A stretch of 25,193 nucleotides of DNA from Limiplasma sp045538465 (GTDB lineage Bacteria > Bacillota > Clostridia > Christensenellales > Aristaeellaceae), in the NCBI GenBank assembly GCA_045538465.1, contig JAZSRK010000012.1:1-25193 (forward strand), written 5' to 3'. Below are positions 14,837-21,681 of this stretch, piece after piece. Position 1 is the stretch's first letter; the number at the start of each line of letters is the position of its first letter. The notes under the pieces are model-generated. The model did not search any database. It was not told where the DNA came from and was given only the letters and a program-made list of their open reading frames with translations. The position numbers and the translations under genes were made by a program.

Positions 14837-14897
14837 GGTTTCACGAAGAGCTTGGCAGGGTATCACTTTATTGCAGGGAAAAACGCTGCTTTGCCCA

Positions 14898-14926
14898 TTG
14901 ACAACCCTTGCGCCGAATGCTACCAT
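14898..14926 (+). promoter_or_regulatory. Promoter for the epimerase/ZIP pair
   Basis: TTGACA (14898-14903), 17-nt spacer, TACCAT (14921-14926), 49 nt before the epimerase ATG. Open frame upstream of ATG 14975 is therefore not translated. Confidence 0.65.
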
Positions 14927-14974
14927 CAGAAAAAACAACCGCATATCCCGCTGCGGCAAAGGAGGATTTTTTCG

Positions 14975-15946
14975 ATGAAGATTTTTGTGACCGGCGGTAC
15001 TGGCAACATTGGTCAGCACGTTACATTGGCACTGGCAGCCCGGGGGCATCAGGTGGAATTGCTCACCCGCACACCGGAGCGCATTCCTGCATATCTCGAT
15101 ATGGAGAATGTTCACGTGGTCAAGGGCTGCTTGCAGGATCCCGAAGGCATGAAGGCGGCTTTGCAGGGCTGCGATGCTGTTATCCACATTGCGCTGGGCT
15201 GGGGCGTTACCCCTGAGGAAATGATGATGAACGACACCCGGGTGACCGCCATCCTGCTGGATGCAGCGGAGCAGGCCGGGGTAAAGAACTTCATCTACAC
15301 CAGCTCCACCGCAGCCACCGGCCCCCTGCGGGACGGCATGGATGAGACCGCCCTGCGCATGCCAAACGATCTTTACGGCTCCACCAAGGCAGCTACCGAG
15401 GTGTATATGATGGGCTTCCGTCAGTATTACAGCCGCAAAGGCGGCTACGGCGAAAGCGTGCGCATGCACCGCAATGTTATCCGTCCGGGCTACACCTTTT
15501 CCAGCCCCGCTGTGCCCGGCGGCGCATCCCAGTCGGATAAGCGCTTCCAGAACATTGCCGAGGCCATCGTGGAAGGCCGCGACCTTACCTTCCCCGTAAA
15601 CGACGGCACCCAGTTCCTCTCCTCCCGTCAGATCGCTCAGGTATATGTGCAGCTGGTGGAAAGCGACCTGAACGAAGAGATCTTCTTCGCTTTGGGCGAC
15701 AAGTATATTACTTGGTACCAGATCGCCTGCATGGCCAAGGAGATGATGCCGGAATCCAAGAGCACCATCACCGCTGAAGGCGAACCCGAAAAACCCAGCC
15801 TCTATTGCGTAGATAAGATCGACCGGGTATTCGGCCTGCGCTTTGATGGCGGCGACGATCTTGAGGAGCACATCCGCTGGAATCTGGAACGGGCCAAGGC
15901 GAAGCTGAAGGGCGAGGAGCTGCATGATCCCGTGCATTCTTACTAA
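14975..15946 (+). CDS. NAD(P)-dependent epimerase/dehydratase (extended SDR)
   Basis: A 323-residue extended short-chain dehydrogenase/reductase. The Rossmann motif GGTGNIGQH is at residues 7-15; DAVIHIALGWG and FIYTSSTAATGP form the usual central strands, and the catalytic Y-x-x-x-K is in DLYGSTKAATE. The C-terminal half (RQIAQVYVQLVES, WYQIACMAKEMM) resembles NAD-dependent epimerases acting on nucleotide sugars or related reductases. Substrate is not evident. AAAGGAGG at 14958-14965 precedes the ATG by 9 nt. The ZIP transporter gene follows after 21 nt, so the two are likely cotranscribed, though the functional link is unclear. Confidence 0.85.
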   Translation: MKIFVTGGTGNIGQHVTLALAARGHQVELLTRTPERIPAYLDMENVHVVKGCLQDPEGMKAALQGCDAVIHIALGWGVTPEEMMMNDTRVTAILLDAAEQAGVKNFIYTSSTAATGPLRDGMDETALRMPNDLYGSTKAATEVYMMGFRQYYSRKGGYGESVRMHRNVIRPGYTFSSPAVPGGASQSDKRFQNIAEAIVEGRDLTFPVNDGTQFLSSRQIAQVYVQLVESDLNEEIFFALGDKYITWYQIACMAKEMMPESKSTITAEGEPEKPSLYCVDKIDRVFGLRFDGGDDLEEHIRWNLERAKAKLKGEELHDPVHSY

Positions 15947-15967
15947 GCTTTCTTTGGGAGGGATTCC

Positions 15968-16726
15968 ATGCAAATGGTTTTGCTGACTGCCCTTGGCGTG
16001 GGCGGTGCTACGGTGCTTGGCGCACTGTTGGGCTTTGCGTTTAAAAAGATCAGCCACAGGTTTAGCGATATCGTACTGGCGTTTGCTGCTGGCGTTATGT
16101 TGGCGGCTGCTGTGCTGGGGCTCATCGTGCCATCGTTGGAATACGGCGGCGCAGGCGGCTTGCCGATGGCCGTGGCGGGCATCTTTTGCGGCGCTCTGTG
16201 CCTGAACCTGCTGGATAGGCTGGTGCCGCACCTGCACCGCCTGAGCGGAGTGGATCAGGAAAGCCATCCCGGGCAAAGCGAACAGCTGAATAAAGTGCTA
16301 CTGTTCGTTATGGCTATCGCCATTCATAACCTGCCGGAGGGCATCGCCGCTGGCGTTGGTTTTGGCACAGGCAATGTAAGCGAAGCCGTTACCATTGCAG
16401 CGGGCATCGCCCTGCAAAATGTGCCGGAAGGCATGGTGATCATCGCACCGATGCTGGCTGCGGGCATGAGCAGGAGCCGTACCTTTGTAGCGGCGCTGCT
16501 CACCGGTGTGGTGGAGGTGCTGGGTGCGCTGCTGGTCTATGTGGCGGTCACTGTATCCACGGCGATCTTGCCTTTTGCGCTGGCTTTTGCCGGCGGCACC
16601 ATGCTCTATGTGATCAGCGATGAAATGATCCCCGAGACCCATGCCCATGGCTCTGAGCGTGGCGCGACCTATGCGCTGCTGGCGGGCTTTTGCCTGATGC
16701 TGGCAATGAACCACTATCTGGGATGA
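15968..16726 (+). CDS. ZIP family divalent metal transporter
   Basis: A 252-residue membrane protein of the ZIP (SLC39/ZupT) family with about eight hydrophobic segments. The two metal-site helices carry HNLPEG and QNVPEG, the paired motifs that line the transport path; the first has the family His, and the second Gln where ZupT often has His, seen also in GufA-type members. ZIP proteins bring Zn2+, Fe2+ or Mn2+ into the cytoplasm. GGGAGG lies about 6 nt before the ATG. The gene ends at a hairpin repeat (16725 onward) that overlaps its stop codon. It lies 0.7 kb upstream of the mntP manganese exporter gene, an interesting proximity for metal homeostasis. Confidence 0.9.
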   Translation: MQMVLLTALGVGGATVLGALLGFAFKKISHRFSDIVLAFAAGVMLAAAVLGLIVPSLEYGGAGGLPMAVAGIFCGALCLNLLDRLVPHLHRLSGVDQESHPGQSEQLNKVLLFVMAIAIHNLPEGIAAGVGFGTGNVSEAVTIAAGIALQNVPEGMVIIAPMLAAGMSRSRTFVAALLTGVVEVLGALLVYVAVTVSTAILPFALAFAGGTMLYVISDEMIPETHAHGSERGATYALLAGFCLMLAMNHYLG

Positions 16727-16776
16727 CCGCCCCGCAGGGGGTCGTCGAAAAACTCGCCAATGGCGACTTTTTCGAC
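16725..16776. repeat. Second copy of the GTCGAAAAA hairpin repeat
   Basis: Hairpin 16725-16743 (GACC..CCC/GGGGGTC) is followed directly by GTCGAAAAACTCGCC (16744-16758), loop AAT, and GGCGACTTTTTCGAC (16762-16776), 14 of 15 pairs. The second hairpin matches the one at 5040-5072 in layout and most bases. It overlaps the ZIP stop codon and abuts the remnant of an ABC ATPase gene at 16777. Confidence 0.75.
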
Positions 16777-17022
16777 GAGGAAAAGGTGCTTACCCTGTCC
16801 AACCAGATCATTGCCGAAAACAACCTGATGACCATGATGGTCACCCACAACATGCGGGATGCCATTACCTATGGCAATCGACTTATCATGATGCACGAAG
16901 GCCGCGTCATTTTGGATATTTCCGGCGAAGAGAAAAAGAAACTGACTGTGGAAAACCTGCTGGAGCAGTTTGCCAAGGTAAGCGGAGACGAGTTTGTAAA
17001 CGACCGTGCTTTGCTTTCCTAA
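16777..17022 (+). pseudogene. 3' remnant of an ABC transporter ATPase gene (TrpZ/COG1101-like)
   Basis: About 81 codons encode EEKVLTLSNQIIAEN, then MTMMVTHNMRDAITYGNRLIMMHEG, GEEKKKLTVENLLEQF and a C-terminus FVNDRALLS. This is the end of an ABC ATPase: the switch histidine is in VTHN, and the segment matches what follows Walker B in the ATPases of BMP/TrpXYZ-like importers. Walker A, the signature and Walker B are missing, and there is no ribosome binding site or start codon at the junction; the coding homology begins exactly where hairpin 16744-16776 ends. The remaining frame has no stop or frameshift, so loss of the front was probably recent. No partner permease or binding protein is present. 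A strong terminator follows. Confidence 0.8.
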
Positions 17023-17060
17023 GAATGAGCTTGCCAAAGGCATAAGCCCCGGCTAACGAT

Positions 17061-17111
17061 AGCGCCCCGCATGCCGAACCATTGCGGCATGCGGGGCGCT
17101 GTTTTGTTTTT
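17061..17111 (+). terminator. Strong intrinsic terminator after the ABC remnant
   Basis: A perfect 16-bp stem, AGCGCCCCGCATGCCG (17061-17076) with CGGCATGCGGGGCGCT (17085-17100), followed by GTTTTGTTTTT. It presumably served the original ABC operon and now insulates the mntP promoter. Confidence 0.9.
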
Positions 17112-17132
17112 GCACAGGCGCCCCTTTCCCAC

Positions 17133-17161
17133 TTGACGCAGTCCGCAGCGTCTGCTACAAT
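17133..17161 (+). promoter_or_regulatory. Promoter of the mntP riboswitch transcript
   Basis: TTGACG (17133-17138), 17-nt spacer, TACAAT (17156-17161). Transcription would begin near 17168, immediately before the riboswitch aptamer. Confidence 0.8.
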
Positions 17162-17171
17162 ACCCCTTGCA

Positions 17172-17265
17172 CCAATGAGGGAGTAGCGGGCGTACACAGG
17201 TACGTAGCAAGTCAACATACTGGCCGCAAGGTCTGGCTTGTTTTGAATCGCGAGACTCATGCGCA
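17172..17265 (+). promoter_or_regulatory. yybP-ykoY manganese riboswitch aptamer
   Basis: Contains the conserved parts of the yybP-ykoY (Mn2+) riboswitch in order: GGGAGTAGC near 17179, a variable hairpin arm (GCGTAC..GTACG), GTCAACATACTGGCC (17211-17225) and GCGAGACTCA (17250-17259). ATGAG (17175-17179) pairs with CTCAT (17256-17260) to close the P1 stem. It lies between a promoter and a terminator, upstream of mntP, which is the classic target of this class. Mn2+ binding is expected to favour read-through. The match is from memory of the consensus, not a covariance search. Confidence 0.85.
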
Positions 17266-17309
17266 GCTTTTTGCTATGCATGCAGTCCCTGCCTCCCAAG
17301 AACAGGCTA

Positions 17310-17351
17310 CCGACACCGGGCACAGCAAAAGCTGCTGGGTTCGGTTTTTTT
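17310..17351 (+). terminator. Riboswitch expression-platform terminator
   Basis: CCGACACCGGGCACAGC (from 17310) pairs with GCTGCTGGGTTCGG (17331-17344), with bulges, around an AAAA loop, followed by seven T's (17345-17351). It sits 50 nt after the aptamer and 60 nt before the mntP start, as expected for a transcriptional on-switch. Confidence 0.75.
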
Positions 17352-17411
17352 GTTTGGCGGCATGAAGGTGCCGTGGTCGCCTGTATACTATACTCTTGGG
17401 AGGAATCGCAA

Positions 17412-18002
17412 ATGGATTGGAGCTTTTCTTTTGTCATTACCAGCGTTATGCTGGGCGTGGGGCTTGCAATGGATGCGTTTTCGGTAAGTATGGCCAATGG
17501 TCTCAACGAGCCCGGTATGAAGAAAAACCGCATGTGCTTGATCGCTGGTGTGTTTGCTTTCTTTCAGGCGCTGATGCCCATGCTGGGCTGGGTATGCATC
17601 CATACCATTGCACAGCATTTTCAGGCCTTTGAAAAGCTGATCCCGTGGATCGCTTTGGTGCTTTTGTGCTTTATCGGCGGTAAGATGCTGATAGACGGCA
17701 TAAAGGGCGGCGAAGGAGAAAGCCAAGAGACCTCCGCAGTAGGCCTTGGCGCACTGGCGGTGCAAGGCATAGCCACATCCATCGATGCGCTGTCGGTGGG
17801 CTTTACCATTGCAGAATACAACTGGCTGATGGCGCTGTTCTGCGCTGCCATTATTGCTGTGGTCACCTTTGTTGTTTGCATAGGCGGTTTGGTCATCGGC
17901 CGTACCTTCGGCACCAAGCTGGCTGGCAAGGCTTCCATTTTGGGTGGTGTGATCCTGATCCTGATCGGTATTGAGATCTTCGTTACTGGCGTATTGCTGT
18001 AA
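17412..18002 (+). CDS. mntP: MntP manganese efflux pump
   Basis: A 196-residue membrane protein of the MntP (DUF204, formerly YebN) family with six hydrophobic segments arranged as two similar halves. The repeated metal-site signature is visible: GLAMDAFSVSMANG in the first half and GIATSIDALSVGFTI in the second, each with the key Asp. It exports Mn2+ and protects from manganese excess. GGGAGG about 7 nt before the ATG at 17412 fixes the start; upstream frame to 17259 runs through the terminator and riboswitch and is not coding. Regulation by the yybP-ykoY riboswitch upstream matches its function. No clear terminator was seen downstream. Confidence 0.95.
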   Translation: MDWSFSFVITSVMLGVGLAMDAFSVSMANGLNEPGMKKNRMCLIAGVFAFFQALMPMLGWVCIHTIAQHFQAFEKLIPWIALVLLCFIGGKMLIDGIKGGEGESQETSAVGLGALAVQGIATSIDALSVGFTIAEYNWLMALFCAAIIAVVTFVVCIGGLVIGRTFGTKLAGKASILGGVILILIGIEIFVTGVLL

Positions 18003-18134
18003 AACAAATAAAGTGCCATATAAAAGCCGCCTCCTGCTGGAGAAGATCTTCCGGCAAGAAGGGATATGGTAAGGGAAGATTTGTCTTTCATGTTATATCG
18101 TGCAACAACAGCAAGCCGTGCGTAATTGTTTGGT

Positions 18135-18163
18135 TTGCACTTTATTGACGGGAGTGGTAGGAT
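18135..18163 (+). promoter_or_regulatory. Candidate promoter of the AT-rich island
   Basis: TTGCAC (18135-18140), 17-nt spacer, TAGGAT (18158-18163). An alternative is TTTACT (18184) with TATTAT (18208). In the 250-nt gene-free stretch 18003-18251 I see nothing else definite. Confidence 0.35.
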
Positions 18164-18251
18164 AAAGGCGACAAATAAGAATTTTTACTTGGGATTGTTT
18201 ATGGAATTATTATATGTGTAGCGTATAAAACAATGAAATGTGAGGTGCAAG

Positions 18252-18737
18252 ATGCAAAAATTGATTATTGTTACAGGTTCTCCGTGTGTAGGTAAGACAA
18301 CTGTAACAAAGAAGCTTTTTGAATCATATGAAAACAGTGCTTTTTTTGATGGAGATTGGGCATGGTGTGTCAATCCTTTTTCGGTTGAAGACCCACGATT
18401 GCGAAATGGAGATAAAACAATGTCGTTTGCATTGTCTACCTATTTGAATTCAAAATTTGATTATGTGTTTTTTCCATCAGTAGTCGTTGTAAATAAAGAA
18501 ATTCGTCAAGCAATTCTAAATGACATTACAGCGAAAGATTACAAAGTAATTGGAATTACACTGACTTGTTCGGAACAGACTTTACTGGAACGCCATAAAA
18601 AGCGTGGAGATACAAATGAATGTTCATTTTTCTTTCTACATTTACCACCACATGCAGGGGATTATGTTATCAATACAGATGACAAAGACATTCAACAGGT
18701 TATTGAGGAAATGAAAAAAATAATAGAGGCAGAGTAA
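18252..18737 (+). CDS. P-loop NTPase / small-molecule kinase-like protein
   Basis: A 161-residue protein with a Walker A loop GSPCVGKTT near residues 8-16 and an aspartate-containing strand AFFDGDWAW at about 30-38, similar to small nucleotide or antibiotic kinases of the AAA_17/AAA_33 type. It also has ERHKKRGD near residue 116, resembling the LID arginines of such kinases. The substrate is unknown; phosphorylation of a small molecule is an inference. GAGG lies 6 nt before the ATG at 18252. It is strikingly AT-rich compared with its neighbours (one 60-base line counted from 18421 has 18 G/C), suggesting horizontal origin. The acetyltransferase gene begins 1 nt after its stop, so they form an operon. 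Confidence 0.75.
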   Translation: MQKLIIVTGSPCVGKTTVTKKLFESYENSAFFDGDWAWCVNPFSVEDPRLRNGDKTMSFALSTYLNSKFDYVFFPSVVVVNKEIRQAILNDITAKDYKVIGITLTCSEQTLLERHKKRGDTNECSFFFLHLPPHAGDYVINTDDKDIQQVIEEMKKIIEAE

Positions 18738-18738
18738 A

Positions 18739-19260
18739 ATGCAACAGCTAAAATTACTGACTAATGACTTGATATTACGTACTGTCACAATACAAGATAT
18801 CGAAGAAGTAGCACGTATGTGGATGTATCCAAATGTAACAACAATTGAAGAAGCACATAAAGCATTGGAAAATATGAAAAAAAATAGAATAAGTAATCAA
18901 CCAAAAGCAATTAGACATTTGTGTTTGGGCGTATTTCGAAAACAAGCACCGAAGCAAATTATAGGTTGGTGTGGTTTGGATGGTAAAGCAGAACTGGGAA
19001 AAACTGTTTTGTTTTATATGATTGATGAAAATTATCGTAACCAAGGATATGCAACTCAATGTGCAAAGGAACTTTTGAGGTATGCATTTGAAGATATGGA
19101 TTATGATATTATTTATGGTGGTTGCGCAAAAGATAACATAGAATCATATCGAGTCATGCATAAATCAGGAATGGTTCAGACATCACTATATGAAAATGGC
19201 GATTATATCTTTTCTATGGATAAAAACCATTTTCAATTTGCACTGAAATGTAAAGAGTAA
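18739..19260 (+). CDS. GNAT family N-acetyltransferase
   Basis: A 173-residue GNAT protein of the RimJ/RimL-like type: begins LLTNDLILRTVTIQDIEEVARMW, has IGWCGLDGKAELGKTVLFYMIDENYRNQGYATQCAKELLRYAF, where RNQGYAT is the acetyl-CoA pyrophosphate loop (R/Q-x-x-G-x-G/A), and ends with CAKDNIESYRVMHKSGM, the usual N-x-x-S-x-x-x-x-x-K-x-G segment. It transfers acetyl from acetyl-CoA to an amine, target unknown; resistance to an aminoglycoside-like compound is possible but not shown. AT-rich like its partner and cotranscribed with it, 1 nt apart; GAGG of its ribosome binding site lies within the end of the kinase-like gene. Confidence 0.85.
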   Translation: MQQLKLLTNDLILRTVTIQDIEEVARMWMYPNVTTIEEAHKALENMKKNRISNQPKAIRHLCLGVFRKQAPKQIIGWCGLDGKAELGKTVLFYMIDENYRNQGYATQCAKELLRYAFEDMDYDIIYGGCAKDNIESYRVMHKSGMVQTSLYENGDYIFSMDKNHFQFALKCKE

Positions 19261-19301
19261 TAAAAGAGGAAAATTCCAGTTTATCGAACACGTTTGGAGG
19301 G

Positions 19302-19333
19302 CGCAATGATACGCACGTCATCCGTGCATTGCG
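19302..19333 (+). terminator. Hairpin after the AT-rich operon
   Basis: CGCAATG (19302-19308) pairs with CATTGCG (19327-19333), with an inner CACG/CGTG stem, followed by TTTATA. It marks the right edge of the AT-rich segment. Confidence 0.5.
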
Positions 19334-19350
19334 TTTATACTGCCATATCG

Positions 19351-19393
19351 AAACAACGCGCATCCGGTTCATCATACCGGATGCGCGTTGTTT
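19351..19393. terminator. Bidirectional intrinsic terminator
   Basis: AAACAACGCGCATCCGGT (19351-19368) pairs almost perfectly with ACCGGATGCGCGTTGTTT (19376-19393), loop TCATCAT. It separates the AT-rich operon from the convergent histidine phosphatase gene. Confidence 0.8.
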
Positions 19394-19476
19394 CACATTG
19401 GGGATAAATTCATCCTTAAGAGTTCTACCCCCAGGAGGCGGCTTTTATGCTGCGCTGACCCAAGGGGAGCGAACGG

Positions 19477-20163
19477 TCAGCGGTCGAAGATGTTTTCGGC
19501 GGTAAGCCCTTGTATGTGGCGTATGTCGTTTACCAGCGCAAAGCGCACCGGTACAAGGCCTTGGGCTTCATCCGGCAGGGTGAGTACGATAATGCCGGTA
19601 TAATCCGGCCCCATAGCGGAGCAGAAAAACGGGAAGGGCACGTTAAACAGGTGGCTGAGCAAAGCAGCGGTTTCGCCGCCGTGCCCAAAGAGAGCCACGG
19701 TATGGTAGGCGGGCGTAAGCACCCGGTAATACAGCCCCTCCCGGCGGTAGCCAAGGCGAAGCATCCATTCATCGGCAGCGGCGGCTACTTTGGCAACATA
19801 GTCTACAACCATGTTGCCTTGAAAGGGCGGTTTGGTTGCCCAGTCGCCATCCAGCAGGCTCATGCCTTGGGCGGTCATGGCGTCGGCGGTGTCCCATGGA
19901 TGCCCGTGCAGGGGCAGCTCTTTGCCATTTGCCCCGCCCCAGTTGATCTCCCGAAAATCATCCATGCCTTCCACAGGCAGCCCCAGCAATCGGGCGGTGC
20001 ATTGAGCAGTCTCCATGGCTCGGCCGCAGGTGGAGGAGAAGATCTTTTCGATGCCTTCGTCTTTGAGGCGCTGGGCAGCAGCTTGCGCTTGCAATTGACC
20101 AAGGGGCGTGAGGCGATCGTTGACGTAATCCGGGTGTCCGTGCCGTACCAAAATAATGCGCAT
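19477..20163 (-). CDS. Histidine phosphatase family protein
   Basis: A 228-residue member of the phosphoglycerate mutase-like histidine phosphatase superfamily. The catalytic RHG is at residues 7-9 (IILVRHGHPDY), followed by LTPLGQLQAQAAAQRL, FSSTCGRAMETAQ (second Arg) and the second catalytic His in LFGHGGETAAL. It hydrolyses or transfers phosphate via a phosphohistidine; the substrate is unknown and assignment as phosphoglycerate mutase would be too specific. AAGGAG lies upstream of the ATG. Divergent from the GGDEF gene, convergent with the AT-rich operon. Confidence 0.88.
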   Translation of the reverse strand: MRIILVRHGHPDYVNDRLTPLGQLQAQAAAQRLKDEGIEKIFSSTCGRAMETAQCTARLLGLPVEGMDDFREINWGGANGKELPLHGHPWDTADAMTAQGMSLLDGDWATKPPFQGNMVVDYVAKVAAAADEWMLRLGYRREGLYYRVLTPAYHTVALFGHGGETAALLSHLFNVPFPFFCSAMGPDYTGIIVLTLPDEAQGLVPVRFALVNDIRHIQGLTAENIFDR

Positions 20164-20201
20164 GGGGGTGGCTCCTTTTTCAGTTCTGTTTTGCTGCGTT
20201 C

Positions 20202-20230
20202 ATCATATCATGAAAGGGCGCAGCTGAAAA
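20202..20230 (-). promoter_or_regulatory. Candidate promoter for the histidine phosphatase gene
   Basis: On the minus strand TTTTCA (20225-20230), 17-nt spacer, TATGAT (20202-20207), 38 nt before the start codon. Confidence 0.45.
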
Positions 20231-20307
20231 GTGCTGTTTACCTAATTGGGCAAGAGAAGAGTGCACATAAAAAACAAAAGGAGCAGTCAACAAACCATTA
20301 CACTCCA

Positions 20308-20337
20308 TTGCGTTTTGTACAAGAGTTTTGCTATAAT
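20308..20337 (+). promoter_or_regulatory. Promoter for the GGDEF gene
   Basis: TTGCGT (20308-20313), 18-nt spacer, TATAAT (20332-20337). An ATG at 20336 overlaps the -10 box, so the start at 20378 is the better one. Confidence 0.6.
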
Positions 20338-20377
20338 GGATTTTACTGTAAATGCAGCGGGAAAGGAGCGAGCGGGC

Positions 20378-21598
20378 ATGGCTTTGAACATTATGATCAA
20401 TGTGGCGCTGGATGGCATGGGCATGGCCGTTATCGCTACGCTGCTGCTGGGTATGTATTTGAGCAACCAAATGTCGGAGCGTCGCGGACGGATCGTGGTT
20501 TTGCTGCTGGGGCTCATTTTTTTGCAGCAAGCTTGCGATATGGTCAATTGGCTGTGCGAGGGCAAACCGGCTTACGCAGGGCTGCTGTTGCTTGTAAACT
20601 GCGCCATTTTCGTGGTGGCAGATCTGACAGCCTTGGTGTTTTGCTACTATGCCATCAGCTTGATCGGCCGCAACAGCAAGGGCATTCGGCGGCTGTTGGT
20701 GGTGCTGGTGGCGCTATGCGCTGTCTTTGTGGTAATGAATCTGCTCAACCTGCGCACAGAGATGTTTTACGGCGTGGACGATGCTGGCTGTTATTACCGT
20801 GCACCGCTGTATCTGGTAACGCACATCTATCACTTTGCAGTCATGATCGTTGCTGTATGGATCGCCCTGCGCGAACCGTCGTTAAGCAGCCGCCACAAAC
20901 TGGCGCTGTTCACCTATGCGTTTATGCCCTTTGCAGCAGTGGTTTTTCAGGTGTTTGTCTATGGGCTGTCCGCAGTTACATACTGCGCCATGACCCTTTC
21001 AATGCTGCTCATTTTTATTACGGTGCACCTGCGCAGTGTGGCTAAATTGGAACAGGCAGACAGGGAGTTGACCAAGACCCGCCGAGCTTATTTGGAGACT
21101 CTCAACAGTGCCGTTACCGACGATCTGACCGGCGTGTTGGTGCGCAAGGTGTTGGTCAAGCAAGTGGAGGATACGCTGAGCAGCCAGCGAAGCACAGGCT
21201 GTTCCCTGTGGATGCTGGATTTGGATCGTTTTAAAGATGTAAACGACCAGTTTGGTCATGCCATGGGCGATGAGGTGCTCAAAGCGGTGGCCGAGCGTTT
21301 GGATACGCTCTTTCCCCAGCAGGTGTCGGTGGCTCGCTACGGCGGTGACGAGTTTTGCGTCTTTCTGCCGCAAGTCACTTTGGAGGAGACCTATCAGTAC
21401 CTGCGTTATGCCATCGCAGCGCTCAATTTTGTTTGCGAAAGCGGCGGCAAGCAAGTAAAGGTAATGGCCAGCATCGGCGCTGCCTTTGCAGCACCGGACA
21501 GTGCCGCCACCTGTGAAAGCCTCTTTACCCGGGCTGACGAAGCCCTCTATCACTCCAAAAACAACGGCAGAGGACAGTATTCGCTTACGGAAATGTAA
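20378..21598 (+). CDS. Membrane-bound GGDEF diguanylate cyclase
   Basis: A 406-residue protein. Residues ~5-220 contain about seven hydrophobic segments (MINVALDGMGMAVIATLLLG..., GLLLLVNCAIFVVADL..., TYCAMTLSMLLIFITV), a membrane sensor module of unrecognised type. After a short coiled linker (KLEQADRELTKTRRAYLETL) comes a GGDEF domain: TDDLTGVLVR, LDLDRFKDVNDQFGHAMGDEVL and the intact active site RYGGDEF, so synthesis of c-di-GMP from two GTP is expected. The RxxD inhibitory site is absent from its usual place five residues before GGDEF (PQQV there), so product inhibition may be lost. AAGGAG lies 9 nt before ATG 20378. Single gene with own promoter; divergent from the phosphatase gene. Confidence 0.9.
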   Translation: MALNIMINVALDGMGMAVIATLLLGMYLSNQMSERRGRIVVLLLGLIFLQQACDMVNWLCEGKPAYAGLLLLVNCAIFVVADLTALVFCYYAISLIGRNSKGIRRLLVVLVALCAVFVVMNLLNLRTEMFYGVDDAGCYYRAPLYLVTHIYHFAVMIVAVWIALREPSLSSRHKLALFTYAFMPFAAVVFQVFVYGLSAVTYCAMTLSMLLIFITVHLRSVAKLEQADRELTKTRRAYLETLNSAVTDDLTGVLVRKVLVKQVEDTLSSQRSTGCSLWMLDLDRFKDVNDQFGHAMGDEVLKAVAERLDTLFPQQVSVARYGGDEFCVFLPQVTLEETYQYLRYAIAALNFVCESGGKQVKVMASIGAAFAAPDSAATCESLFTRADEALYHSKNNGRGQYSLTEM

Positions 21599-21625
21599 AC
21601 CGCGATCATAGGCTATCGTTGCAAC

Positions 21626-21674
21626 AAAAAAACGCCATCCACTGCACTGCCAAACAGTGTAGCGGATGGCGTTT
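21626..21674. terminator. Intrinsic terminator between GGDEF and DUF2804 genes
   Basis: AAACGCCATCC (21630-21640) pairs with GGATGGCGTTT (21664-21674), continuing inward with CACTG/CAGTG. A run of A's at 21626-21632 gives a good U-tract on the minus strand, so it chiefly ends the DUF2804 transcript, and can also stop the GGDEF transcript. Confidence 0.85.
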
Positions 21675-21681
21675 CTGTCTA

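Noticed and set aside
14612..16276. 554-codon minus-strand open frame
   Set aside because: Antisense shadow of the GH43 end, epimerase and ZIP genes, which all show clear family motifs in the plus frames.
19510..21045. 511-codon plus-strand open frame
   Set aside because: Antisense to the histidine phosphatase and out of frame with the GGDEF gene; no domain pattern and it crosses the divergent promoters.
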